A DNA stretch of 64,000 nucleotides from Hysterium pulicare CBS 123377 (lineage: Eukaryota > Ascomycota > Dothideomycetes > Hysteriales > Hysteriaceae), in assembly GCA_000467715.1 (NCBI GenBank), contig AJFK01000318.1, forward strand, positions 62,001-126,000. Reading direction: 5' to 3'. The notes below the pieces were generated by a model that worked only from the letters and a program-made list of their open reading frames with translations, was not told where the DNA came from and made no database searches. Both the position numbers and the translations under genes were made by a program. Shown one piece after another: positions 22,429-34,052 of this stretch (position 1 is its first letter; each line of letters starts with the position of its first letter).

Positions 22429-23504
22429 ATGACCTTATCTAACCCATCGTCAACTGCAACGGGCCGACTCACTGGCAAGACGGCAATCGTTACCGGCTCT
22501 TCATCTGGCCTTGGTCGTGAGATCGCGAAAGCATATGCACGAGAAGGCGCGCAAGTCTGTTGCGTCGATCTGTATCCTACCCTTCGCAACGCTATCGACC
22601 CCAGCACTGGCAAGGCCGATTCATTCCACAACCGCATCGCGACCGGTACACCCACCCACGAGGCCTTGACCGAAACATTTGGAGGGAAACACATATTTGT
22701 TCATGCAGACCTTACAAGAGCCTCGGATGTAGAGCGCGCGGTCGAGATTTGCGTCAAAGAATTTGGAAGATTGGATGTCATGGCCAACAATGCCGGCATA
22801 TCGGTCGAGAGCACTCATCCACGACCGCTACGCATCCATGAGACTGAAGAAGATGATTATGACAAAACAATGGCAATAAATGCGAAGGGAGTCTTCCTGG
22901 GCTGCAAGTATGCTATACGGCAAATGCTACAACAGGAGCCTCTGCCTGGCACCAACGGCGACAAAGGTTGGATCATCAATACAGCCAGTGTGCAAGGCAT
23001 GGTGGGTTATTACGGGACACGTATGTTTCCCTAAATGCGGGTTATTGCTGCACATTTAAAATCTGTTCCTGGCTCTACTGCCAGGCCTGACAATAACCAC
23101 AACAGCCTCCTATTGCTGCTCGAAAGGCGCTGTAGTCATGCTCACTCGACAATTGGCTCTCGACTATGGTCGCGATCGCATTCATTGCAATGCTCTATGC
23201 CCTGGCTGTAAGTGATTAGGCTGTTGTGCGATACTGAAGTCTACAGATCTCGTCGCATTCTTCTGTCTCGGGCCTTTTCCCACTTGCAATGTGCCTGACG
23301 GCGAACACAGTCCTCAAGACCATCATGACACAAAACCTCCAAAGTGACCCCAGCGCTTTGCAGACCATCAACGACGCGCATCCGTTCGGGGGCATGGGCT
23401 CTCCAGAGGATGTCGCTCGAGTTGCCGTTTTCCTTGCGAGTGACGATGCCGCCTGGGTTACAGGAGTTCCAATCCCAGTTGACGGGGGATTCATTTGCGC
23501 TTGA
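22429..23504 (+). CDS. Short-chain dehydrogenase/reductase, 295 aa, 3 exons
   Basis: Classical NAD(P)-dependent SDR. Model: join(22429..23020, 23106..23207, 23311..23504). The third exon uses the acceptor at 23309-23310 because it restores the standard C-terminal sequence; the nearer AG at 23245-23246 does not. The cofactor motif TGSSSGLG is at residues 22-29, NNAG follows in VMANNAGIS, the catalytic Ser in INTASVQG, and YCCSK (Y200, K204) forms the YxxxK pair. The last 60 residues (FGGMGSPEDVARVAVFLASD, then PIPVDGGF) match the FabG-like pattern. A ~30-residue insert (about residues 50-80) between beta-2 and the DLT motif is longer than in minimal SDRs. Substrate unknown. Confidence 0.9.
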
Positions 23505-24673
23505 AACGACGGCGAAGAGGGGACTTGCGATTGTATTTGTAAGAAGCATGTCCTAGGGTAGCCAGCCATTTACGGGTATTTTAGAAATCATAACTCTCTT
23601 TGCGAAGGGAGTTGGTTCCGCCATGTCTTGCAGTTGCGGACACCGCGGCAAACACTGAGCTGGTGGCTCAGAAATAATTATTTCTTCTTCACTGCTGCAA
23701 AAGTCGATAAATGGAACAAGTCTTGAATACTATCTTACCCTTCCTTAAAGATAGTCAATCATTCATTGCGATTATGGTCAGCTTTCACCCGAAGTCAGTG
23801 TTACTTAAAGGACTGGAGTGCCGTACCCAGTCGCGAATCCATGCACCTTCGAAGCATGGGAAAACGAAACCTATTGTCCAGCACATTTTCCGTGGCTTGT
23901 CAAACCTCGTCTGTGCAACCAAATGTCTCGCATGAACGGTCGGCCTTTCTGCCGCTTGCCGTGTGGAACCAGGTAGGGAAAGTGTTCCATTCAGATCATT
24001 TCTTCTTGCAAACTTGCCTACTGGATGTTATTACATCTTTCATGTTTCATTCACGGCAGACTAGCTATGAATAAGACATGAGGACAAATTCCAGCCAAGC
24101 AGACTATAGTAGGGCTGTTGGGTGAGTTTAGAACTGTTTCCCCCGCAACAGTCTTTGTCCTACTCAGACATGACACCAAATTACATGCTACTTGCAAATA
24201 TGCAGCCGCCCGAACTACGAACAATAAACATATACTGCAACCTGCTGAAGGGAAAGAAAACATAGTCAATCATGTTGTTTACTCTGCGGTAGTCTCAGTA
24301 TGATTTCCAGATTACTCCATATCCATCATGTCACTCGCTGGCTAACGCAGTCATCCGAGCATCATTTCTTTCATTTCACTAAGTCTCCAAACAAACTGCA
24401 CCTAGGTGACAATCGAGATCTGAGCCATGTCTCTGAACGGGATCTGTTTGGAACTGCACGAGCTCTGGCGGGGCGTTTGTCTAAGCATCGGATCCGTATC
24501 AGGCTGATCATTTTTGCTTGCTCGAAATTTTTCTCAAAAAAGTTGCTATATAACAGCTTCGTTCTACCCTGCACACCTTTCAAATTCTATTCGCTCTCGA
24601 ATTCTTAGGGTTGTATAAATACTTCTCTTTCCTTGTCGAAGAACTACCTTCAGAGTCTTCTTCAATTGCAGCT
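23505..24673. other. Gene-free interval, 1.17 kb
   Basis: SDR 3' flank and upstream region of the zinc-finger gene. Short frames here show no family resemblance. TATAAATA at about 24616-24623 lies ~55 bases before the chosen ATG of the next gene and could be its core promoter. Confidence 0.45.
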
Positions 24674-26382
24674 ATGGCTATAGATAACGGCCTTCGGTAT
24701 TTCGTCCTTCGACCAAATGGCGACTACGTTCCAATCATCGCTGTTGACGAATTGCCCAACGAAATTCATCTCTGCGGCGTACCACGTAAACTGAACCACT
24801 CGCAGCTCAGCGGATTGGAATGCCGTGGTCAATTTCCCGACCCTCCCTCTCATTTCGAAGTCGAACGGAGCCCTCCGTGGACATCGCCGTCTATTCGTTT
24901 CATGTCGCCTGATGCGAAGGTACGAGGACAAGAGATACATTCTCCCCGAGCTGCACAGGAGCCAACGATTTCTGGACCAATCCGCCAATCGCCTCAACAA
25001 GAACGGATGCCTTCGCCATCCCAACGAGAATCCAATACTCAAAACCCGCCAATGGTAAGTCTACAACCCGTGTTACCTTGCATCGATAAGCTGATAAAAG
25101 CAACAGTCGCTTTCTGACAGAATAGCAAGTGTGTACACAAGTGAGGCTATCCGTCTTGGATACACTCCGCGGCAAACCCCACCATCAGGCACCGAGCCGG
25201 ATCCGACAAAGAAGGAATATTGCACATACTGGATCAAGAATGGTGATTGTGCGTACGTACAACAAGGATGTCTGTACAAACATGAGATGCCGCCTCTTGA
25301 CAAGCTTCAGGAGATAGGTTTTCGTCAGGTATTTTATCTCCCACCCCAGCCTGGCGTCAATCATGCTTATTATTTTGCAGGTCCCAAGATGGTGGAAAGA
25401 GAAGACCGCTCTGAAACCTGAAACTTCGTTGCGCCGGAGAATGAATCAAGAAAAGGATGACGACGACGTTCACGTCCAGTTGGAAAGCAGAATCCCACCC
25501 TCATTGCTGCGACATCCAGTTCCACTTCTTCGTCCCTCACTCGATACACGCTCGGCGAGCCAACCAGGCTCTCCTTCGAAGCCTATCTCCTTACCAACTA
25601 CTGCCGCAGGCCCTCTCAAAGACTCTCTTACATTGGATGCCATTCCTGCTCTTGAATCTCCGACATCGAGCTCTGATTCGGACATCTCGATTACCTTATC
25701 GCCCCCACCCGTTCGCAAGACACCGATCGAGAAGGAAGAACCGGAAGAAGATCTTATGGACTTCTTGGAAGATCTAGACATACGAGGCTCTAGAACCCAC
25801 GATAGTGTTCCTGTTGTCGACGCGAAGCCATCGGTCATTCCCAAATCCCAACCGGTCATTTCCAAGCCCCAACCAGCAAATCCGCAAAGTGTCGCCTCCG
25901 TACGTCGTGTAGATATTCCAGACAAGCCAAACACGGACAAGGGAAAAGTTACTGTGTCTCCCACATCCCAAGAAGAAAAAGACCGCCTCCCCAGCCCTCG
26001 TCGCTCAGGTGGTCTCTCAAACTCCAAGTACGCCGACAAAGGAGAAACCAACAAGCCCGCGACTCCCCAAACTCATACCACCGCCCTGCGCAAGAAGCAC
26101 CGCTCACTAGACGATGACTTAGCAGCGCAAATCATCGCTCTTCAGCGAAAAGTCGATGCTCTCGACCGGGGCAATACATTGGGATGGAGCAAAGGTCCTC
26201 GACCGAAGCGCATCAATCGCTCGAGCAGGAACGATGAAGTATGGCGTCTGCGTTCGCGAGATCATGAGGCTCCTCAGTCCCTTGTTCTTTTAAAGGACGT
26301 CCTTGATGCCTCGCGTCTTCAGAAGCGCAGGGCGCAGTCGGTTGCGGCGAATGGTGCGCATGGCAAGGCTGATGATATGTGA
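24674..26382 (+). CDS. CCCH zinc-finger protein, 534 aa, 3 exons
   Basis: Probable RNA-binding protein with one CCCH finger. Model: join(24674..25054, 25107..25328, 25381..26382), all phases zero. The N-terminal block LRYFVLRPNGDYVPIIAVDELPNEI is a conserved fungal pattern preceding such fingers. The finger, about residues 165-188, is C-x8-C-x6-C-x3-H (CTYWIKNGDC, then GCLYKHEM), one residue longer in the second spacer than the common x5. The remaining ~330 residues are disordered, Ser/Pro-rich, with an acidic patch (PEEDLMDFLEDLDIRG) and a basic C-terminus containing a short helix (DDLAAQIIALQRKVDALDRG). An in-frame ATG at 24611 exists, but a TATAAATA-like element overlaps it, so I start at 24674. 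Confidence 0.85.
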
Positions 26383-27688
26383 CTCCCTAGGAAGCGTCAA
26401 CGCGTGGAGGCGACTTGCGAAGAGTAGTACCGAGTAACTCGATGTGGTTTGCTTCGCGCAATCGCATGTAGCTTGTGTCGATGTCGTGGGCTCTCTTTCA
26501 TCGCGTATACGGCGACGTCATTCTTATGGGCGTATGGATATGGTTGGGCAAAATTGAAACAACGACCAGTAGATATGGTGCATGTTTCGCATTGTTAACG
26601 GTATCAGATTGTGTCCAGGTATAGTATTATGGTATCTCGTTGTTTTCATTTTCATATAGACCAACCTCAAACACCGAACACCTTTATGTATTTTCCCCTA
26701 GGGATATTCCCAAAACCTAAAATGTATCGTGCAAACATCTCACTTTTCATTTCCCACTCATTTTCCACGTCCTCCCAAAGAGTCAATGATCAAACAACGA
26801 AAGTGCACCGTGTGCTGCTTAAACAGTCCGACAAGCAGCGCCAAGCAAAAAGCTTCATGTATGGATTTCGACCCCGTGGGGTTCGGCAAGCGGAGAAATT
26901 TCCGAGAATGAAAGCAGCGAAATTTCCAAATTTGCTTCCAAAGTAACAAGATAACAATTACCTTCACGTCAATTGGATTGCACGATCTTGGGCCATATAG
27001 GCTAAAAGGTTAACCACCAGCTCTTTTATGTGTGAAACACTGCATGCCGAGATCCATGTCAAGGTATCCTCATCGCTGCGACCAGCTCAAATAGAGGAAC
27101 AAGCTCCTTTATTACATCAGAGCAAGGCACCTTTGTATATCCCATGCATGTTCCCAACCCCACCTCACATAGCTCCTCTCCCGGATACAGATTCAGCATC
27201 AAGGATTTTTCTCCCAGAATATGCGCACAGGCATCGTGAACGAATCAGGATCTCGGTATTTGACAATCCACTATATCATAGATCTACTCAGATTGACAAC
27301 AGCCGTCTCGTCTAATGAGCTTGTATTGATACTTTCCGTCCTCTCCTCTCCTCTCGCTGCAGCATGGCATCACATCGGCATTTGTGTGTCATATGGGAAA
27401 TCGAAGAGAGAGAGATTCATGGATATTGGGGAGGAGATTATGCGATATGCATTGGCTAGACAACATAATCCGGGTAGCTAATATATTCCATGATTGAGGA
27501 GAGGGAAGGGGAAGAAAGGGAGTTATAAGACCCTTTGGCCCAGGAACCACGGCAGTAGTTGCAAGAACCAGGTCCAGAGAAATTTCTTCAGAGTGCCAAT
27601 CTCTTTCTACCTCTTTTCCATATATATCTCAATCCCCCCATTCCTTCAAGCCCTAGTCCTACCTCACGTCTCCAATCCATCCATCAAC
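26383..27688. other. Gene-free interval, 1.3 kb
   Basis: 3' flank of the zinc-finger gene and promoter of the secreted cytochrome gene. TATATATA-like sequence at about 27618-27626 is ~65 bases before the next ATG. No gene recognised; a 111-codon frame at 26611-26946 looks accidental. Confidence 0.4.
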
Positions 27689-28436
27689 ATGAAGTTCTCC
27701 ACCATCCTAACAACCGCATCGGTATCGCTCGGTCTAGCGTCCGCTCAAACATCCACCCCCTACACCGACGCGAACACGGGAATCACATTCCAAGCCTTCA
27801 ACCAGAATGGCTACACATTCGGCGTTGCGCTACCTACAACTCCATCCACCGACTTCATTGGCTTGCTAGCGGGGACGGGCAAGGGATGGGCGGGCGTGAG
27901 TCTGGGCGGTGCCATGAAGAACAATCTTTTGATTGCGGCCTGGCCAAATGCGCAGACTATGGTTAGCAGCTTTAGGAAAGTGGCGTAAGTACCGTCCCTC
28001 TTCAGCTTTCTTCCTCTCCAAACCCGAGGAAAGATTCGTGGTCCAAGAACCCGTTGCTGACAACATTCTTTTGAATAACAGAGCCTACTCCCCACCCCCC
28101 GAAGTAACCGGCACCTTCAGCATCCTCCCCATCGCAAAAGGCACCTTCGTAAACAGCACCGGCTACCAGATCGCTTTCGTCTGCAAGAACTGCATCCAGA
28201 CCGACGGCACCACCTTCGCTGCCACAGACGCCACGCACGTTATGGGATGGGCGCTTTCGACCGCCGCACCTGCTAAGCCGGCTACTCATAGCACCGCCCT
28301 GAATAAACATCAGACCCAGGGTAACTATGGTATGGATCTTGCCAGCGCGAAGAGCGCCCAGTATGCGACTTGGGCTGCTATGGCGAGTCCGGCGTCGGCG
28401 AATCATACTTTGACTGCGGTGGAGTTTATGGCATAG
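27689..28436 (+). CDS. Secreted cellobiose-dehydrogenase-type cytochrome (DOMON) domain protein, 216 aa, 2 exons
   Basis: Stand-alone haem-b domain like the N-terminal cytochrome of cellobiose dehydrogenase. In that enzyme the domain passes electrons to copper LPMOs or other acceptors outside the cell. Model: join(27689..27984, 28082..28436). A signal peptide (MKFSTILTTASVSLGLASAQ) precedes the domain. The axial haem ligands appear conserved: Met76 in SLGGAMKNNLL and His175 in ALNKHQTQG. The disulfide-forming pair is Cys133/Cys136 in FVCKNC. No flavin dehydrogenase domain, carbohydrate-binding module or GPI signal follows, so it must work with a separate partner. Ligand assignment is by recalled family alignment. 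Confidence 0.88.
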
Positions 28437-29526
28437 GCGGACGAGGGCCTGAAAGGAGAGGGCGCCGGGAAAGGCTAGATTGAAAAGAGATAAATGATGA
28501 ATGAATCATGTAGAATCGTAAAAGTGGGTTGAATTTGGTAGTCTGGTTGATACAGTAGTAGAAATCCGGAGAACCCATCTTCAGCAAAATCAAGTAATCT
28601 TGAATTGGTGAGCTGTGATTGGTCGAAATGGTCCTTGGCGTCTCGCTTAAGAACATAAATACTCCAGCGACGAAAACAGGCTCGATGCATCTGCGCCTCT
28701 TTTCATCGCACATAGTATCCGAGATGGTTTTCAAATCCTAGAATAGCACAGGAGCATCCCACAAACCTGCCACACAGCTACCTCGCAAGCCCAACGGTAA
28801 TGAAAGCCAGGTCCAGCCCATAGTGCGTACCTGAATAAGTCAGTCAGCGGTCTAGACGTATATCCGGCGTTGAAAGGAAATAGAAAGCATCGCCCGGCTC
28901 CAAATGTGGGGAAGATGCAGGTCCCATTCAGGCTGAAAAGCTTAAGCAATATAAGGTAAGCATGGTAGTATGCGTCCGGCCCGCCAACGGACAAGGATAT
29001 GGATCGCCAAGGGCTGTGAAATGCGGAGAAGTAGAGTCTCTTGAGTTGCATCCTCGCTCGACATGGGTGAATTGGAAGGCGAAGGTGGTAATGCTGTAGG
29101 GGAAATACGGCCGTCGCGATGGTGAAGTAGGGTTTCAAAAGACGAGCTTGTCTAGTTACACTGCAGTCAACCAGACTCGGCGGTTGATGTGAGGCTATTT
29201 CTCGTGAGCGATAGTGGAGGTGCAGATTAGATGGCCATATTATACTTACGCCAATAGACAGACTGCCTCTATATCCCATCCCTTCTGGCCGGAACTGATT
29301 GAAGCCATGAATCAATCGTCCTGGGCCCACAGACTCGCTACCTCCTTCTCATGCAACGGTCGCGAAATTTGGGAAATTTCCTGCCAGCTTGTCCTTCTTG
29401 CATATTTCTCTTTCTCTTATCTCTATCCATTCCTTTTTTGCGCGAAGAGGCTCTTTCCCGTCCCCTCTTCCTTGGTTTTGCGAGATCAGATCTCATCGTT
29501 CACTTTAGATCGGCAGAGTCTGAAAG
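28437..29526. other. Gene-poor interval, 1.1 kb
   Basis: A long stop-free minus-strand frame (about 28731-29330) lies here, but it begins with GTG, has no recognisable domain and an odd composition, so I do not call it. Pyrimidine-rich leader for the next gene from about 29380 to 29526. Confidence 0.4.
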
Positions 29527-30730
29527 ATGGGACCCCGCCATTCCCCGTCTTCCCTGCTGGGGATCGTCTTCTTCCCCCTGCTCACGCTCCTTTCTTCTGT
29601 AAGGGCTGTAGAGCCATACATCAGTAATACGGTGGAGTATGGAGTCAACACGGAATGCAAGACCTGTCCACATTCGCTTTGTCCGAATAAAGTATATTAT
29701 CAGAGTGCAGCGCAAGTAAATCTGACTTGCTGGACAAAGGGCACTGTGATAGCAAGCAACAAGTAGGTCCTATCCCGGTGGTAGCATACAATTCAGATGA
29801 AGGCGAAGATATCGATACTGAACCTATCCGAATAGCTTGTGGTTAGGAACCCAAGATGGCTGTTACGTGACGCAATACGACATCGCGCTATACAACGGAA
29901 GTTGTGAGTCTATTAAGCTCTCGAGTATCCCGCAATGGACAAATACTGATGCATATCGTTAGATAAGCAGGACTTGAAATATTGTGGATCGGCGTCAGAA
30001 GATGACAACCTGACCACGCAGCACGCGAAGATTCAGTACAAGTCCGAATGTAACATCATACCTCAAATAGATTCCGACACAGTTGCGTACCTGTCAGATG
30101 ATACAGACTTGACAGTAACTTGCTGGTCGAATCAAGGCAGCGTAATCATCGATGATCCGTGAGCTCTTCCTGTGGTTTAGTGTTCCAAATTCAATGCTAA
30201 CATTCAAGGTCAGGATCTGGGTCAAAACATCCAACAACTGCTACGTTCCCGAAATTCAACTTTATCATAAACCAGATAGAACATACCTTGATAATTGCGG
30301 ACCTATCCCGTTCCTCGAGACCCTCTACCACAATAGCCCCAACAAAACAACTGAGGTCGATAAGCGTGCAGCACTCCCAGAGCCTCTTCAAAATCTAGAA
30401 GACGGTTCCAAATATCTGATCAATGTTACGGTTGGTGAGGATTACGCACGATGCCGTTCGTGTCCAAGCGATCGCTGCGATTTGGTTACGAAATATCCTT
30501 TCAACTCGGAGGTATGGCTGCAATGTCTCGTGGAGATTGATAAAGGCACCAATGTAACATTTTGGTCGGAAACTATCGATTTCTGTTATGTGAAAAATTC
30601 GGAGTTCTGGCAGGATCCAAGCGGCGACTGTAAGTATCCTATGTTTCCGTTGAAAAATTGAATATTGAGCTTACGCAATTTAGACTACAAATGGCCAAGA
30701 TGTGATTACTTCCCAGATAGCAACTCATAG
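29527..30730 (+). CDS. Secreted protein with three Cys-rich modules, 320 aa, 5 exons
   Basis: Model: join(29527..29762, 29836..29903, 29963..30158, 30214..30629, 30684..30730). All junctions have GT..AG ends and the frame closes at 963 nt. A signal peptide of about 28 residues (core LLGIVFFPLLTLLSS) leads into three related modules of ~70-90 residues. The shared pattern is C-x2-CP-x3-C, then a V-x-L-x-C-W strand, then (L/I)W-(L/V)-x-T-x2-x-CYV: module 1 about 30-95, module 2 about 105-180, module 3 about 225-300. Module 2 has lost the first CxxCP element. The pattern resembles bacterial-type SH3 folds seen in fungal secreted proteins. Several N-glycosylation sequons are present (NLT, NVT). 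Function unknown; effector or wall-associated role possible. Confidence 0.8.
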
Positions 30731-31272
30731 ATTTTCTTTTGCCGAAGGCATGACGGGAGCAATGGTGTAGATTTCTGACGAGACGCTCAACGTTCTTCAG
30801 GGCTTGGAGCGGGGGTGTACAAATGTGATCTCATTGTGTGGCCAAAGGCATTTGGGCCCAATTCATCAAAGCCTGTATAATAAGGGTTCATTAGTCTGGT
30901 GGATAAACTAATTCAAAAATACAAAATTGGGTAGTTTGGGAGCAATAATGACTTATCAGAGGAAGACTTGCATCAACAACGTTCTTAACTGCTTTGAAGT
31001 GGAAGCGGTTTCATGTTTGATGCCATGAGAGTCAACGCCATTGTCACGATCAAGTCCGCTTCTTAATACCATTGACCACGCATGAGAGCGTTCAGAATGG
31101 CTTGTGTAATTCCTGGTCCCGGAAAAAGTTCCAGCGATAACCGAGTTGATCACCATCCGCCTCTAGCAAAGAGTCACAAGGGGACTCTGAAAGTAGTTCC
31201 ATGAAATGGGCTATGTTTGGATCCGACATAGGACGAGCGGCAGTATGTTATGCTACCCATTGCGGGCAACAT
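30731..31272. other. Convergent intergenic region
   Basis: Tail-to-tail gap with the CorA-type gene. AT-rich. No feature recognised. Confidence 0.4.
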
Positions 31273-33351
31273 TCAATTAAACCAGCTGCCAAATCTGCTT
31301 GGTCGAGCGGCGTCGAGAATCTCAAAGCTTTGGAACCCAGTACCAAATCCCCTTTCCGGTTGTCGCTGCACATGCTCCGGTGGCCTCACGCGTCGGCGCC
31401 GATTTTCTTTCCATGAAATAAACCAATCCAAGATTGCGCTGCCGTAGAATGCTAGAAATATTGCGAACCCAACTGTACCGACGGTCAAAGATCCAGAAAT
31501 GATCCAAAAAAGCGACTGAGTGCTTGTCATGTTGCGAATATCAACGACGTTCATGCCAAAGAAGCTTGACACGAATGATAATGGGAGGAAGATTATGGTA
31601 ACGATGGTGAAAACAAGAATGGCTTTTCCATGATCTTCGAGGCGTATATTGACAAGCTGAATAGTCCGGTTGATCAGAGCATTGCTATTTTCTCTGAGGT
31701 CGCATAGATCAACATGTTCCCGTGAAAGGTTTTCCAAAAGCTGAGAAATAGGATCCGAAAGAGTTGAAAAGGAATATTGTCTGTAGGTTGCGCGATCGGG
31801 GTGAGGTAGGGTATCCCCTGTGCGCTGATGGTACGTCTTGCTCGAGGCGTGTGGTTCTCTCCTTCTTCCCGTCCTGCCATCAAAGATAGCCTGTAAATTG
31901 TTCACGAGCTCGATCTGAGAGTCCATGATTTGAATGACAATATTCAGCTCTTCTTGGACTTGAAGTAAGTCCATTACAAGCTTCGTGCTCGGGCTCCTGT
32001 GAAGTCGATATTGCAGGTGACTCAAGTAGCTCGCGTATCGATCTGACAAGCATAGCGTTATGTCTGTCCAAAAAGAACGATGCAGCAGGCCCAGAGCTCC
32101 ACTGAGAGCAGTGATAATCATTGTTGGTGCTGTATAGTCTTGATCATTCGCAGATCCGAGGAACGAATTGCGGATCCCGCGGAAAGAAACCTCCATGACC
32201 CGGGACGACAATTGCAAAGGTGGCCATCTTGATTTCCAAGATTGATTACTTGAAAATGTTACAATGTGGCGCGAATCAACGGCAAGGATCCAAAGCTCGT
32301 CGACGTTGAGCGAGGTTGGATCTACAAGAAGTTTAATTCAAGCCCACTTCGAAGGTCATATTGTGTTGTAGTACGTACAGTGACCATACCATCTTCTTAC
32401 TTTAAGATCAAGCGAGCGGTCAGTTTGCCATGGCTTGTGTTTCGTGAATACCTGAGACAAATAAGCAGAGGATCCATATATGTACCCAACTTGGAAGCAA
32501 CGTACTTGCATGTGTTCACGGTCGCTTGTGTCTTCCAATCTATAATAGTATTGGAGTATAGACCTAAGCATGTGGGACGTGGTTTTGCTTGACTGGTACC
32601 CCTCTCGAGGATCAACTTGGAAACGGAGCGGTGGAGGTGGCCCTTCTATTCCCCAATCAAGAAAAGGAACACTTAAAAACATCGGTACATCGTCATCATC
32701 TTTTTGGCTTGCTCCATCATGAAGATCTTTGAAAAATGGCGCAAAGTACCTGCCATGTTTTGAGAAACGTTCGTTCTGATGGACGCAGTGTTCCAGTTGG
32801 TGGAGCGAGGAAAGAATCTTTGCAGGACTCTTCTCCCAATCCGATAATGCTAATAGACACTATAATAGATTAAATCAACTGCCGTACGATCGAAAGACCT
32901 TTTGCTTACCCCTTGAAGGTTGTCGGAAAACTTGCTAGATATGTGGCTGTGATCATCAGTCTTGAACCTTTACTGCCGAATAAGAAACCTACATCCATCT
33001 ACACTTTCGAACATCAGGCGGATCAAAGATTGTCTTTTGCACGTCTCGACTGCGCAAAGTATTGAGCCAACCGTATTCCGAGACGAGACTTTTGATCTGG
33101 TTCTGTTCGTTCCGGTTCGGAGTCGCTTCTTCGACGCGCATTGTATTGATTAGTCGATCTCGATTCTCCAAGTCCGGGAGCAAAGTCGACATGAGAACTT
33201 CTTTCATCTCTAACATGGGGCCAACATCTCTTCTCCATCCTTCCAATCGAATATCGTGAACTTGCAGCTGAGCTGGGGAAAGCCGTCGGTTCCTCCAATA
33301 CGCATCGGCATGCCAGTCGACCTGCGTCGGGGAGGTTTTCGTATGGTCCAT
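31273..33351 (-). CDS. CorA-like Mg2+ transporter family membrane protein, 623 aa, 5 exons
   Basis: Model: complement(join(31273..32321, 32379..32451, 32506..32859, 32910..32946, 32993..33351)). Exon 2 is 37 nt (HISSKFSDNLQG-like) and the frame closes. The large N-terminal cytosolic half has fungal CorA-like signatures: DPPDVRKCRW before exon 2, the VPFLDWGIEG block, and VDELWILAVDSRHIVTFS. The C-terminal part has a long helix region, then two membrane helices: ILVFTIVTIIFLPLSFVSS running into FFGMN, and LFWIISGSLTVGTVGFAIF. The GMN motif that marks the CorA selectivity filter is intact. It probably moves Mg2+ or other divalent cations across the plasma or vacuolar membrane; the substrate is inferred. 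Head-to-head with the DUF2231 gene. Confidence 0.88.
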
Positions 33352-33480
33352 CTCATCTTCGATTCTTCATTGCAAAGAATATGGTACTCCGGACATGACA
33401 TTGGCCTCAACTGCGGGAGCGGACAATACTGAAGCAGTCAACTACAATCGAACTGAGTGCAACACTCACTATCTTCCGCC
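33352..33480. promoter_or_regulatory. 129-bp shared divergent promoter
   Basis: Only 129 bases separate the ATG of the CorA-type gene (minus) from the ATG of the DUF2231 gene (plus). No TATA box. Both transcripts must start within or beyond this stretch, so co-regulation is plausible. Inference from geometry. Confidence 0.55.
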
Positions 33481-34052
33481 ATGGAGTAAGGACTCTCATT
33501 TTCATACGCTTGAAGTACCCCCAGCTAACGTCTTGAAGTCATCCTATCCATCCAGCGACCGTCCACTTCCCTATTGCCTTCGTCACCCTCACCGGCTTCC
33601 TCGACGTGTTCTACGCGCTAGGGACAAGTCCTGCAACATCGTCCATTGTCACCTCGACGCTGAGGACTCTGGGCGTCCAGCTCCGAGTTGCGGACATTCC
33701 ACATCTCTCATATTACACCACCATATTGGCTCTGCTCACTGCTCTCCCTGCTGTAGCAAGTGGCATTGTTGAATTGATGCCATTGATCCAGCGGGATGGC
33801 TTCAAAACTCGGAAGGCTCAAACAGGAGTCGCGCATGCCCTCGCGAACGACTTAGTCCTTGTTGCCTTGGCATACAATTGGTGGACAAGAAGAGATGTTG
33901 CTGGGTTCGAGCCAAGTACGATGAATTTGGCAATCAGCAGCGCTATTGCGCTTCCTACCTCTTTGTTCGCGGCATACCTCGGTGGAAGCTTGGTCTATGA
34001 TTACGGAATGGGCGTTGGTCGAGCTAGCTCGAAAGGAAAGAAGAAGCAGTAG
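33481..34052 (+). CDS. DUF2231 family membrane protein, 172 aa, 5-nt first coding exon
   Basis: Model: join(33481..33485, 33539..34052). The first coding exon is just ATGGA. A 53-nt intron (GTAAGG..TTGAAG, branch GCTAAC) joins it to TCATCCTATC, giving MDHPIHPATVHFPIAFV, the classic DUF2231 N-terminus. Without this exon the open frame lacks a suitable start and misses the HP..HFPIA motif. Four membrane helices are expected: VTLTGFLDVFYALG, TILALLTALPAVASGIVEL, LANDLVLVALAYNWW, and AISSAIALPTSLFAAYLGGSLVY. The C-terminus is basic (SSKGKKKQ). The family is of unknown function; bacterial relatives are linked to haem or redox proteins. Confidence 0.88.

Noticed and set aside
26611-26946. 111-codon plus-strand frame after the zinc-finger gene
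   Set aside because: Low-complexity, no family resemblance, lies in the 3' flank.
28731-29330. 199-codon stop-free frame on the minus strand
   Set aside because: It begins with GTG, has no ATG near its start, no domain, unusual composition (His/Tyr/Phe-rich) and no splice context. Most likely chance.
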